This document shows positions 33,462-39,745 of a stretch of 39,745 bases of DNA, piece after piece. The translations under genes and the position numbers were made by a program. How positions within the stretch are numbered: position 1 is the first letter of the stretch; every line of letters begins with the position of its first letter. The notes under the pieces are model-generated. The model made no database searches. It saw nothing but the letters and a program-made list of their open reading frames with translations, and had not been told where the DNA came from. Origin of the DNA: Candidatus Epulonipiscium sp. (GTDB lineage: Bacteria > Bacillota > Clostridia > Lachnospirales > Defluviitaleaceae); assembly GCA_012518815.1 (NCBI GenBank), contig JAAYRK010000024.1, forward strand, positions 1-39,745, given 5' to 3'.

Positions 33462-34169
33462 ATGATTAACCACTCTGAAGCCAAACTGGAGGCATTGATT
33501 ACAATAGCAGATCACAGATTAGAAGATGCTATAGTTAATGTGTATAAGAGTGTTAATGCCCCTATATTATTATTAACTCACGGAAGAGGTACAGCTAAAT
33601 CAGTTGTATATGAGATTCTTGGACAAGAAGCTCTGAAAAAAATCCTTTGCGTTAGTATTCAGACAAAAATTATGACTAATCATATATTAAAGCAAATCAA
33701 TGATCATGTGAATTTTGGTAAATCTGGCACAGGAATCGCTTTTACTATAAATTTAACTAGTATCAGCAATGCTCTTTCAAAAATTTGTGTTCAGGCAGAG
33801 GAGAATTTAATGATAGGAAGTGAGGATATGGCTTTAACATCAAAAGAAGCTTATCATTTAATTATAACTATCGTAAATAGCGGATTCTTTGATCAAGTTA
33901 TGGAGGCGGCAAAAAAGGCAGGAGCTAGGGGAGGTACAGTAGTACATGCCCGTGGTTTAGGATCTAAAGAAGCTAAGAAATATCTTGGTATAACCATACA
34001 ACCAGAAAAAGATCTAATTCTGATTTTAACGCCCAAGGAAAAGAAATTAGCTATTATGGAAAGCATTATGCATGAAGTAGGATTAAATACAGCCGGAAAC
34101 GGTATTTGTTTTTCCTTGCCCGTAGATAGTGCTATGGGAATCAATGTAGGAGATGTTTTAGAAGAATAA
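33462..34169 (+). CDS. Tandem PII-like signalling protein
   Basis: A 235-residue cytoplasmic protein made of two PII-like ferredoxin-fold halves. The first (about 1-115) has LEALITIADHRLEDAIVNVY and LLLTHGRGTAKSVVYEILG; the second (about 130-235) has GFFDQVMEAAKKAGARGGTV and VVHARGLGSKEAKKYLGITI, ending ICFSLPVDSAMGI. Classical PII proteins are about 112 residues and sense ATP/ADP and 2-oxoglutarate, controlling membrane transporters such as AmtB. Both T-loop regions here are short and lack the usual Tyr51 context. It sits 45 bases after the DUF1538 gene with RBS GGAGGG, so it probably regulates that membrane protein (inference). Confidence 0.82.
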   Translation: MINHSEAKLEALITIADHRLEDAIVNVYKSVNAPILLLTHGRGTAKSVVYEILGQEALKKILCVSIQTKIMTNHILKQINDHVNFGKSGTGIAFTINLTSISNALSKICVQAEENLMIGSEDMALTSKEAYHLIITIVNSGFFDQVMEAAKKAGARGGTVVHARGLGSKEAKKYLGITIQPEKDLILILTPKEKKLAIMESIMHEVGLNTAGNGICFSLPVDSAMGINVGDVLEE

Positions 34170-34259
34170 TAATTGAAGATAATTTAAGAAAAATGTTTGA
34201 TGTATAACAACTGCTTAAAAGGAGAATATAATAAAATAAATATTACTAATTAACAGACT

Positions 34260-34289
34260 ATACCCCCGGACATAGTATACTGGGGGTAT
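34260..34289 (+). terminator. Probable terminator hairpin after PII-like gene
   Basis: ATACCCCC (34260-34267) pairs with GGGGGTAT (34282-34289), a GC-rich stem unusual for this genome. The T-run is poor (GTTATTT), so termination may be partial. Confidence 0.6.
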
Positions 34290-34402
34290 GTTATTTACTG
34301 AAAACAAAAGTATATTGTTTGGAAGATGCATCTAAAAAACTTTGATAAATAAAGCTAGAATTTTTTACTTGAACTTTGTAATAAACTAAAGGTGGATAAA
34401 TA

Positions 34403-35731
34403 ATGGCTATAACTTATGACTTAACTAAAGGCAATGAGACTAAGGCAATACTAAAATTAGCAGGACCTATGATAATAGGGAATTTATTTCAGCAGTTATA
34501 CAATGTTGCAGATACAATTATTGTTGGTAGATTTATTGGTCCTCATGCCCTTGCGGCAGTGGGTAGTTCTTTTTCCCTTATGGTTTTATTAAATTCAATA
34601 ATATTAGGTTTATGTATGGGCAGTAGTGCAGTGTTTTCAATTATATATGGTGCAAAAGAAATTGATAAATTAAAGAACAGTTTTTTTATTTCTTTTTGTA
34701 TAATTGGTTTACTTTCATTAGTTATTAATTTTCTTGCACTATTTTATATCGATGATATTTTAGTTCTTCTAAGAATTCCTCAGGAAATATTAGCTGATAC
34801 AAAGACTTACTTACAAATAATTTTTTATGGTATTATCTTTACTTCGTTATATAACTATTTTGCAGGAATTATGAGGAGTTTGGGTAACTCGCTGATACCA
34901 CTGATATTTCTTATAATATCCGCAATAATTAATATTATATTGGATATTGTTTTTGTTGTACCTTTTAATATGGGAATTGCCGGGGCTGCATATGCTACGG
35001 TTATAGCTCAAATAATATCTGCTATAGGCTTGGCACTTTATTGTATTAGAAAAGTTCCTATGATTCGTCTAAAATCAAAGCATTTTCGTATTAATATGGA
35101 TATAGTTAAAATGATTGCTAATAATTCAGTGCTTTCAAGTATTCAACAATCAGTTATGAATTTAGGTATCCTAATGGTACAAGGATTAGTAAATAGTTTT
35201 GGTGTATTGGTTATGGCTGCATTTGCTGTAGTAGTGAAAATTGAAAGTTTTGCATATTTACCAGAACAGGAATTAGGTAATGCTTTTTCTATCTTTATAG
35301 CTCAAAATTATGGAGCAAAAAAAATGTTGCGAATACGAAAAGGCATTAAGTCAGCAACAAAGATTATTACAATTTATGGCCTAGTAACTTCGGTGTTAAT
35401 TATATTATTTGCTAAGCCTTTATTAACTATTTTTGTTAGTGCCCAAGAAACTGAAATTCTTCAAATTGGAACACAATATTTATTTATTGTATCAGGCTTT
35501 TATTGCCTAATAGGCTATTTGTTTATGTTTTATGGATTATATCGAGGAATAGGAAAGCCAGAAACATCTATAATTCTTACTGTAATAAGTCTTGGGACAA
35601 GGGTAGTCTTAGCATATAGCCTTTCTTCAATAACTTCGATAGGTCTTGTAGGGATATGGTGGGCAATACCAATTGGCTGGGCTTTAGCAGATATAGTAGG
35701 ATTTTATAAAATGAAGATAATAAAAGAATGA
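34403..35731 (+). CDS. MATE family efflux transporter
   Basis: Multidrug and toxin extrusion protein of 442 residues with about twelve membrane helices. The N-terminus carries the MATE signature (KLAGPMIIGNLFQQLYNVAD, then TIIVGRFIGPHALAAVG), and the second MatE repeat begins near VLSSIQQSVMNLGILMVQGL, with YLPEQELGNAFSIFIAQNYG typical of the MepA/DinF-like branch. It uses a sodium or proton gradient to export cationic compounds, though its substrate is unknown. It appears monocistronic, RBS AGGTGG. Confidence 0.94.
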   Translation: MAITYDLTKGNETKAILKLAGPMIIGNLFQQLYNVADTIIVGRFIGPHALAAVGSSFSLMVLLNSIILGLCMGSSAVFSIIYGAKEIDKLKNSFFISFCIIGLLSLVINFLALFYIDDILVLLRIPQEILADTKTYLQIIFYGIIFTSLYNYFAGIMRSLGNSLIPLIFLIISAIINIILDIVFVVPFNMGIAGAAYATVIAQIISAIGLALYCIRKVPMIRLKSKHFRINMDIVKMIANNSVLSSIQQSVMNLGILMVQGLVNSFGVLVMAAFAVVVKIESFAYLPEQELGNAFSIFIAQNYGAKKMLRIRKGIKSATKIITIYGLVTSVLIILFAKPLLTIFVSAQETEILQIGTQYLFIVSGFYCLIGYLFMFYGLYRGIGKPETSIILTVISLGTRVVLAYSLSSITSIGLVGIWWAIPIGWALADIVGFYKMKIIKE

Positions 35732-35923
35732 TTAGAAGTCATAAACTTTCAAAAATTCATATGCAAGTTTAGAAGTACTAAGTCTTATATAAGGTCTAGT
35801 ATTAATAACAAAGCGTCTATCAAGATAAATAGATATTTTGAGCTATAATTATGAGATTTGTGTTAAATAAAAGTTTTTTTGGGGTATATTATTTTATATA
35901 AATATTTATAAAGGAGTGTTTCT

Positions 35924-36664
35924 ATGCAAGGGAAAACAGCAATTATTACAGGTGGGGGCAGTGGATTTGGCAGAGAAGTAGCATTAAAATTGGCTAAAAA
36001 GGGAGTAAATATTACTGTAGTAGACATATCCAAAGAAAATGGAGAAGAGACAGTACGACTTTGTAAAGACTTAGGAGTTAAGGCGATTTTTGTACAAGCA
36101 GATGTTTCGAAAGTTGAAGATGTAAGAAGATATGTGAAAGAAACCATTGACTCCTTTGGAAAAATCGATTTATTTTTTAACAATGCAGGTATTTCAGGCT
36201 CCGGAGTTAAGACTGTAGAATGTTCTATAGAAGAATTTAATAATATTGTTGACGTAAATCTAAAGGGCGTATTTTATGGCTTAAAATTTGTAATAAGTGA
36301 AATGCTAAAAACAGGTGGCGGAGTAGTTGTTAATACTGCATCTCTTGGCGGCGTGGTTGGGATACCTACTTTGGGTGCATATTCAGCAACAAAACATGCC
36401 GTTGTAGGACTTACAAAAGTAATTGCCGGTGAGTATGGAAGGGAAAATATAAGAATTAATGCTATAGCTCCGGGTACTAACGAAACTCCTATGGTAATGG
36501 CATACCCCAAAGAAGCTATTGAACAAATGGCTGAATCTGTTCCAATGGGTAGGTTAGGACAACCTCATGAAGTAGCTGATGTAGTTTGCTTCTTATTAAG
36601 TGAAGAATCATCCTATATCCATGGAGCTGTTATTTCAATTGATGGTGGGGCAGCTGCTTTATAA
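35924..36664 (+). CDS. Short-chain dehydrogenase/reductase (SDR)
   Basis: Classical SDR of 246 residues. The cofactor site TGGGSGFGREVA is near the N-terminus, and Asp in TVVDISKENG at the end of the second strand favours NAD(H) over NADP(H). NNAG follows near residue 90. The catalytic Ser is in NTASLGG and the Tyr/Lys pair in YSATKHAVVG. The C-terminus SYIHGAVISIDGGAA matches the glucose 1-dehydrogenase / FabG-like subgroup. The substrate cannot be predicted. It stands alone, RBS AAGGAG. Confidence 0.93.
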   Translation: MQGKTAIITGGGSGFGREVALKLAKKGVNITVVDISKENGEETVRLCKDLGVKAIFVQADVSKVEDVRRYVKETIDSFGKIDLFFNNAGISGSGVKTVECSIEEFNNIVDVNLKGVFYGLKFVISEMLKTGGGVVVNTASLGGVVGIPTLGAYSATKHAVVGLTKVIAGEYGRENIRINAIAPGTNETPMVMAYPKEAIEQMAESVPMGRLGQPHEVADVVCFLLSEESSYIHGAVISIDGGAAAL

Positions 36665-36711
36665 TTAATAGGGGCTGCCTGTCGACTCACATATACAGAT
36701 TTATAATATTG

Positions 36712-36747
36712 GTGCCTGTTGGTTTAGAACTGACAGGCACTATTTTA
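36712..36747 (+). terminator. Terminator after SDR gene
   Basis: GTGCCTGT (36712-36719) pairs with ACAGGCAC (36733-36740), followed by TATTTTATT. An alternative partner, TGCCTGTC at 36676-36683, can also pair with GACAGGCA (36732-36739), so two competing folds are possible. Confidence 0.6.
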
Positions 36748-36750
36748 TTA

Positions 36751-36802
36751 TTGACATATGTCGATAATAGGTATAATATAATATGTATAAAAGACATATG
36801 TC
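36751..36802 (+). promoter_or_regulatory. Promoter flanked by two identical GACATATGTC palindromes
   Basis: TTGACA (36751-36756) is followed by overlapping -10 candidates (TATAAT at 36772 and 36777; TAATAT at 36774 with 17-base spacing). The perfect 10-base palindrome GACATATGTC occurs at 36753-36762, overlapping the -35, and again at 36793-36802, exactly 40 bases later, near the early transcript. This is a typical paired-operator arrangement. The DUF134 protein encoded next is a candidate ligand (inference). Confidence 0.7.
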
Positions 36803-36830
36803 ATAAATGATATTTGAGAGGGTGAAGATT

Positions 36831-37172
36831 ATGGCAAGACCAATTAAATGGAGAAAAGTATGCTGCTTGCCCGAAAGAAATAGATTTGGGCCCATTGGCA
36901 CAAGTTCACAAGAAAATAATATTATTAAGATGACAGTTGATGAGTATGAAGCAATAAGACTTATTGATTTATTAGGCTTTACCCAGGAAGAATGTGCAAA
37001 GCAAATGAGTGTTGCCAGGACTACTGTTCAGGGTATCTATGCAGAGGCGAGAAAGAAGTTGGCCCAATCTTTAGTGAATGGCAAGATTCTTTTGATTGAA
37101 GGTGGGGAATACCGCCTTTGTGATGGCTTAGGAAATGGATGTGGAAGAGGCTGTCGTAGGCGTAGGCATTGA
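36831..37172 (+). CDS. DUF134 family DNA-binding protein
   Basis: A small helix-turn-helix protein of 113 residues of the DUF134 family. It begins [20 protein letters not shown], has the HTH at about 45-75 ([20 protein letters not shown], then [17 protein letters not shown]), and ends in a Cys/Arg-rich tail ([10 protein letters not shown]). Cysteines near both ends (CC at about 11-12, CxxxC in the tail) may bind metal or an iron-sulfur cluster. The start is ATG 36831 with GAGGGTG upstream; an ATG at 36807 lacks a site. It lies next to Mrp and NifX-like genes, where DUF134 proteins are often found. Confidence 0.9.
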   Translation: MARPIKWRKVCCLPERNRFGPIGTSSQENNIIKMTVDEYEAIRLIDLLGFTQEECAKQMSVARTTVQGIYAEARKKLAQSLVNGKILLIEGGEYRLCDGLGNGCGRGCRRRRH

Positions 37173-37224
37173 CTATCTGTCAACAGGCAGTGAAATAATA
37201 ATTTAGAATAAAGGAGTTAATAGG

Positions 37225-38073
37225 ATGAGTGAAAATTGTAATCAAAGTTGTAACACATGTTCAGAGGATTGTTCAGAAAGAAAGGAGCAAAAAAATGACT
37301 TCTCCGAAAAACCCCATGAAATGAGCAGTATCAAAAAGGTTATTGGAGTTGTAAGCGGTAAAGGAGGAGTTGGTAAGTCGTTGGTAACTTCCATTCTTGC
37401 AGTTACTATGAATAAAATGGGTTATAAGTCTGCTATTCTTGATGCAGATATTACAGGTCCTTCTATTCCAAAAGTATTTGGAATTAAAACAAAAGCAGCA
37501 GCCAGTGAATTTGGCTTTTTCCCTGTCAAAAGTAATACAGGAATTGACATCATGTCTGTTAATTTGCTTTTAGAAAATGATACAGATCCTGTTGTATGGA
37601 GAGGGCCATTAATTGCAGGGGTAGTTAAACAATTTTGGACTGACGTAATCTGGAGTGATGTAGACTTTATGTTTATCGATATGCCGCCAGGGACAGGGGA
37701 TGTTCCCCTTACTGTATTTCAATCCATTGCTGTTGATGGGATTATTGTTGTAACTTCACCACAAGAGTTAGTATCCATGATTGTATCAAAAGCAGTTAAG
37801 ATGGCTGAAATGATGAATATACCTATAATTGGTTTGGTAGAAAACATGTCTTATTTTAGATGTCCTGATAATGGTAAAGATTATAAGATTTTTGGTGACA
37901 GTCACATAGAAGAAATAGCTGATAAACATAATCTTAAGGTTTTGGCTAAAATACCTATTGATCCTGAAATAACAGAATTTTGTGATAAGGGTATGATAGA
38001 GTCTTTTAAAAGAGATTGGTTTAATTCTTTAGCACAAGTTTTGCAAGAAAAAATAAAAGAAGATAATAATTAA
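37225..38073 (+). CDS. mrp: Mrp/NBP35 family iron-sulfur cluster carrier ATPase
   Basis: P-loop protein of 282 residues that carries and transfers iron-sulfur clusters. It has an N-terminal Cys-rich segment (CNQSCNTCSEDC), a deviant Walker A GKGGVGKS, GPSIPKVFG, MPPGTGDVPLT and a C-terminal segment with ENMSYFRCPDNGKDYKIFG. Most bacterial Mrp proteins have a paired C-terminal CxxC; here only one Cys (FRCPDNG) is visible, so the N-terminal cysteines may do more of the work. It is co-transcribed with the DUF134 and NifX-like genes, RBS AAAGGAG. Confidence 0.93.
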   Translation: MSENCNQSCNTCSEDCSERKEQKNDFSEKPHEMSSIKKVIGVVSGKGGVGKSLVTSILAVTMNKMGYKSAILDADITGPSIPKVFGIKTKAAASEFGFFPVKSNTGIDIMSVNLLLENDTDPVVWRGPLIAGVVKQFWTDVIWSDVDFMFIDMPPGTGDVPLTVFQSIAVDGIIVVTSPQELVSMIVSKAVKMAEMMNIPIIGLVENMSYFRCPDNGKDYKIFGDSHIEEIADKHNLKVLAKIPIDPEITEFCDKGMIESFKRDWFNSLAQVLQEKIKEDNN

Positions 38074-38089
38074 AAAGGAGGAGAAAATA

Positions 38090-38458
38090 ATGATTAAAAT
38101 TGCAGTAGCAAGTGAAAATGAAATAGTAACACAGCATTTTGGACACTGCATAAATTTTAATATTTTTGAAGTTGAAGACAAGAAGATAATTAAGAGTGAA
38201 TCTATAGATAATCCTGGACATAGACGCGGATTTCTTCCTAACTTTCTAAATGATATGGGAGTTAAAGTTGTTATTTCAGGATCCATGGGAAGAGGTGCTA
38301 TTGATATTTTTAATGAAAAAGGTATAGAGGTTATTGTTGGTGCAAGAGGAAATGCAAAAGAAGCAGTGGAAGCTTATCTTAAAGGTAGCCTAAAAAGTAC
38401 TGGTTCTGTATGTCATGAGCATCAGCATCATGACCAATGTGACCAATGTGGTCAATAA
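38090..38458 (+). CDS. Dinitrogenase iron-molybdenum cofactor (NifX/NifB-C) family protein
   Basis: A 122-residue protein of the Nitro_FeMo-Co family. It begins IKIAVASENEIVTQHFGHC, the typical start including HFGHC, and has VVISGSMGRGAIDIFNEKGI. The C-terminal tail is His/Cys-rich (CHEHQHHDQCDQCGQ), well suited to binding metal. Family members bind iron-sulfur or FeMo-type clusters, but many occur in non-nitrogen-fixing anaerobes beside Mrp ATPases, as here. It probably works with Mrp in cluster handling. RBS AAGGAGGAG, 16 bases after mrp. Confidence 0.92.
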   Translation: MIKIAVASENEIVTQHFGHCINFNIFEVEDKKIIKSESIDNPGHRRGFLPNFLNDMGVKVVISGSMGRGAIDIFNEKGIEVIVGARGNAKEAVEAYLKGSLKSTGSVCHEHQHHDQCDQCGQ

Positions 38459-38485
38459 TTATGACTCCTCTTTAGTTATTTTATT

Positions 38486-38530
38486 TAAACTCTTGGTATT
38501 TTTTATAATATATCAGGGGTTTATTTTTTT
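38486..38530 (+). terminator. Rho-independent terminator after NifX-like gene
   Basis: TAAACTCTTGGTAT (38486-38499) pairs with ATATCAGGGGTTTA (38510-38523) using G-U pairs, then seven T. Confidence 0.85.
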
Positions 38531-38628
38531 ATAGTTTTGATTTACTTAATACAAATAAGGACTTTCATTTACTTGTTATTGATTAACTGGTTATAATAAT
38601 TTAAAAGACAATGTAAAGGGGCATATTT

Positions 38629-39249
38629 ATGGAAGAAAAAGAACGTGATAAATTACTTGGTATTAAAACGGTAGGAATAAGAGAATGGGTAAATAATAAT
38701 CATTATAACCGCTATGAAGCAACACCTTACAAGGCTTTAGATGTACTTTTTGAAAACTATAAGTTTATAGATATTAATAGGGTTGTAGATTTTGGTTGTG
38801 GCAGGGGAAGAGTGTCATTTTATTTGCATAATCGTTTTAATTTGCCTGTTATAGGAATAGAAGCTAATAATAAGACCTACGAAGAAGCTCTTGAAAATAA
38901 AATATCCTATGGCTTAAAAACAAAGCATACAACTGCACCTGTTGAATTTAAATGTAGCCTTGCCCAACATTATAAAATTGATAAAAAGGATAATTGCTTT
39001 TACTTTTTTAATCCATTTTCAGTGCATATATTTAGAAAAGTTGTTGATAATATTTTGCATTCTGCGGAAAAGGATTGTAGAAAATTGGATTTGATTCTTT
39101 ATTATCCAACACGGGAGTATGAAGAATTCCTTGAAAACAGTACACCCTTTAAAATTGTAGATGAAATAAGAATACCAGGAGAAATTGATAAAAGAGAAAA
39201 GTTTATAATATACCGCTTAAGGGAAGAGTTTTTATACAAGGACATTTAA
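38629..39249 (+). CDS. SAM-dependent methyltransferase
   Basis: A 206-residue class I methyltransferase. The SAM-binding motif VVDFGCGRGRVSFYL is at about residues 55-70, and the acidic residue of motif II is in VIGIEANNKTYEE. CFYFFNPFSVHIFRKVVDNI supplies an NPF phrase in place of the common NPPY; later strands are LILYYPTREYEEFLE and IVDEIRIPG. The target is unknown: it could be a small molecule, RNA or protein. It appears monocistronic, RBS AAAGGGG. Confidence 0.88.
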   Translation: MEEKERDKLLGIKTVGIREWVNNNHYNRYEATPYKALDVLFENYKFIDINRVVDFGCGRGRVSFYLHNRFNLPVIGIEANNKTYEEALENKISYGLKTKHTTAPVEFKCSLAQHYKIDKKDNCFYFFNPFSVHIFRKVVDNILHSAEKDCRKLDLILYYPTREYEEFLENSTPFKIVDEIRIPGEIDKREKFIIYRLREEFLYKDI

Positions 39250-39297
39250 ATAAAAAGATTCTTGTAGCCAAATCATTTTCCTATATTTTTACAAACA

Positions 39298-39378
39298 TTC
39301 AATAATCATTTATTGAAGTAATAATAAAAAATATTAACAATTAGTTTAATTGACTAAGATTTACTATTATATTATAAT
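39298..39378 (+). promoter_or_regulatory. Inverted repeat and strong promoter for lipoprotein gene
   Basis: TTGACT (39350-39355), 17 bases, TATAAT (39373-39378) form a strong promoter starting near 39385, leaving a leader of about 190 bases in which I recognise no riboswitch. Upstream, TTCAATAA (39298-39305) and TTATTGAA (39310-39317) form a small inverted repeat that may end the methyltransferase transcript or bind a regulator. Confidence 0.6.
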
Positions 39379-39575
39379 ATTTATTGTTTTGAAAAAATGC
39401 TCACAAGTGAAACTTTGTAATTATTAGCTAGTTATGTTAATACTTATGAAGTTTTTAATGACTGCTAGAAGATATACCTTAGTTACATAGTAAAATTAAT
39501 ATATAATCATGTAATTTAATAAGGTATTTAATTAATATAAAATATAAAAGTTTATATGGAAAGGAGAAAATGACA

Positions 39576-39745
39576 ATGAAAAAGTTTAGTATTATTCTTT
39601 TAGTTATCATTTTATTATTTGCTGTTACAGCATGTGGTACAGGAGGAGAAAAAGTAGATTCTGACATAGTCAATGAGCTAGATAACATATATACAAACAA
39701 CCTAGAAGAAAGTCAATCTGAAGAAATTTCTATTAAAGAAGAAAA
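39576..39745 (+). CDS. Putative lipoprotein, N-terminal part (runs off window)
   Basis: ATG 39576, preceded by AAAGGAG, opens a frame still running at the window end (56 codons visible). Residues 1-20 are a lipoprotein signal: MKKFSIILLVIILLFAVTAC with lipobox VTAC and Cys20. The mature part starts GTGGEKVDSD and continues acidic (NNLEESQSEEISIKEE). The family cannot be named from this piece. It has its own strong promoter and a long leader. Confidence 0.85.
   Translation, partial: MKKFSIILLVIILLFAVTACGTGGEKVDSDIVNELDNIYTNNLEESQSEEISIKEE

Noticed and set aside
36676-36739. Competing hairpins after the SDR gene as a riboswitch
   Set aside because: They lie between a stop codon and the next promoter, so they are more likely alternative folds of a terminator; no aptamer-like conserved core was seen.
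1-39745. CRISPR array, tRNA/rRNA genes, insertion sequences or prophage attachment sites
   Set aside because: No regularly spaced direct repeats, cloverleaf patterns, transposase or integrase motifs were recognised in either strand by eye.

Overview
The window reads as chromosome of a low-GC, Gram-positive anaerobe of the Clostridia. It is very AT-rich, has strong AGGAGG-type ribosome binding sites with frequent TTG/GTG starts, and carries sigma-A-like promoters, a class I cyclic-di-GMP riboswitch and TGTCGAA (Spo0A-box) motifs. No rRNA, tRNA, CRISPR array or intact insertion sequence was seen. Species cannot be named from the sequence alone.

Layout. (1) 1-1509, minus strand: a self-regulated GntR (YtrA-type) repressor, an ABC ATPase and the start of an ABC permease, with a long palindromic operator over the promoter. 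(2) 1686-4160: a polar amino-acid ABC importer (lipoprotein, permease, ATPase). (3) 4176-8198: an accessory, partly decayed stretch. It holds two tandem paralogous hypotheticals, two PH-like-domain proteins, a C-terminal stub of an ABC ATPase, an 18-codon permease-like remnant and a CPBP intramembrane protease broken by a TGA and a frameshift. (4) 8374-13055: a HAMP-less multi-TM chemoreceptor, a BrnQ transporter and a DUF438-hemerythrin-PAS protein. (5) 13174-17746: an operon of ABC ATPase, ABC permease, membrane-anchored HEXXH protein, OmpR-type regulator and histidine kinase, preceded by four 11-bp-phased direct repeats. (6) 18545-29305: a chemotaxis cluster (cheY, cheA, cheW, mcp, cheR, cheB, a five-PAS hybrid kinase and a lone receiver). 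(7) 29460-31443: a chemoreceptor behind a promoter with two Spo0A-box motifs, a c-di-GMP-I aptamer and an intrinsic terminator. (8) 31688-34169: a duplicated DUF1538 membrane protein paired with a tandem PII-like protein. (9) 34403-39745: MATE exporter, SDR dehydrogenase, a DUF134 / Mrp / NifX-like iron-sulfur group with paired palindromic operators, a methyltransferase and a truncated lipoprotein gene.

The dominant theme is environmental signalling: three chemoreceptors, a full chemotaxis phosphorelay, a hybrid kinase with receiver and HPt modules, and a two-component stress operon. The best candidates for undescribed biology are the Spo0A-box plus c-di-GMP control of one chemoreceptor, the DUF1538/tandem-PII pair, and the two-component ABC operon containing an HEXXH protein.
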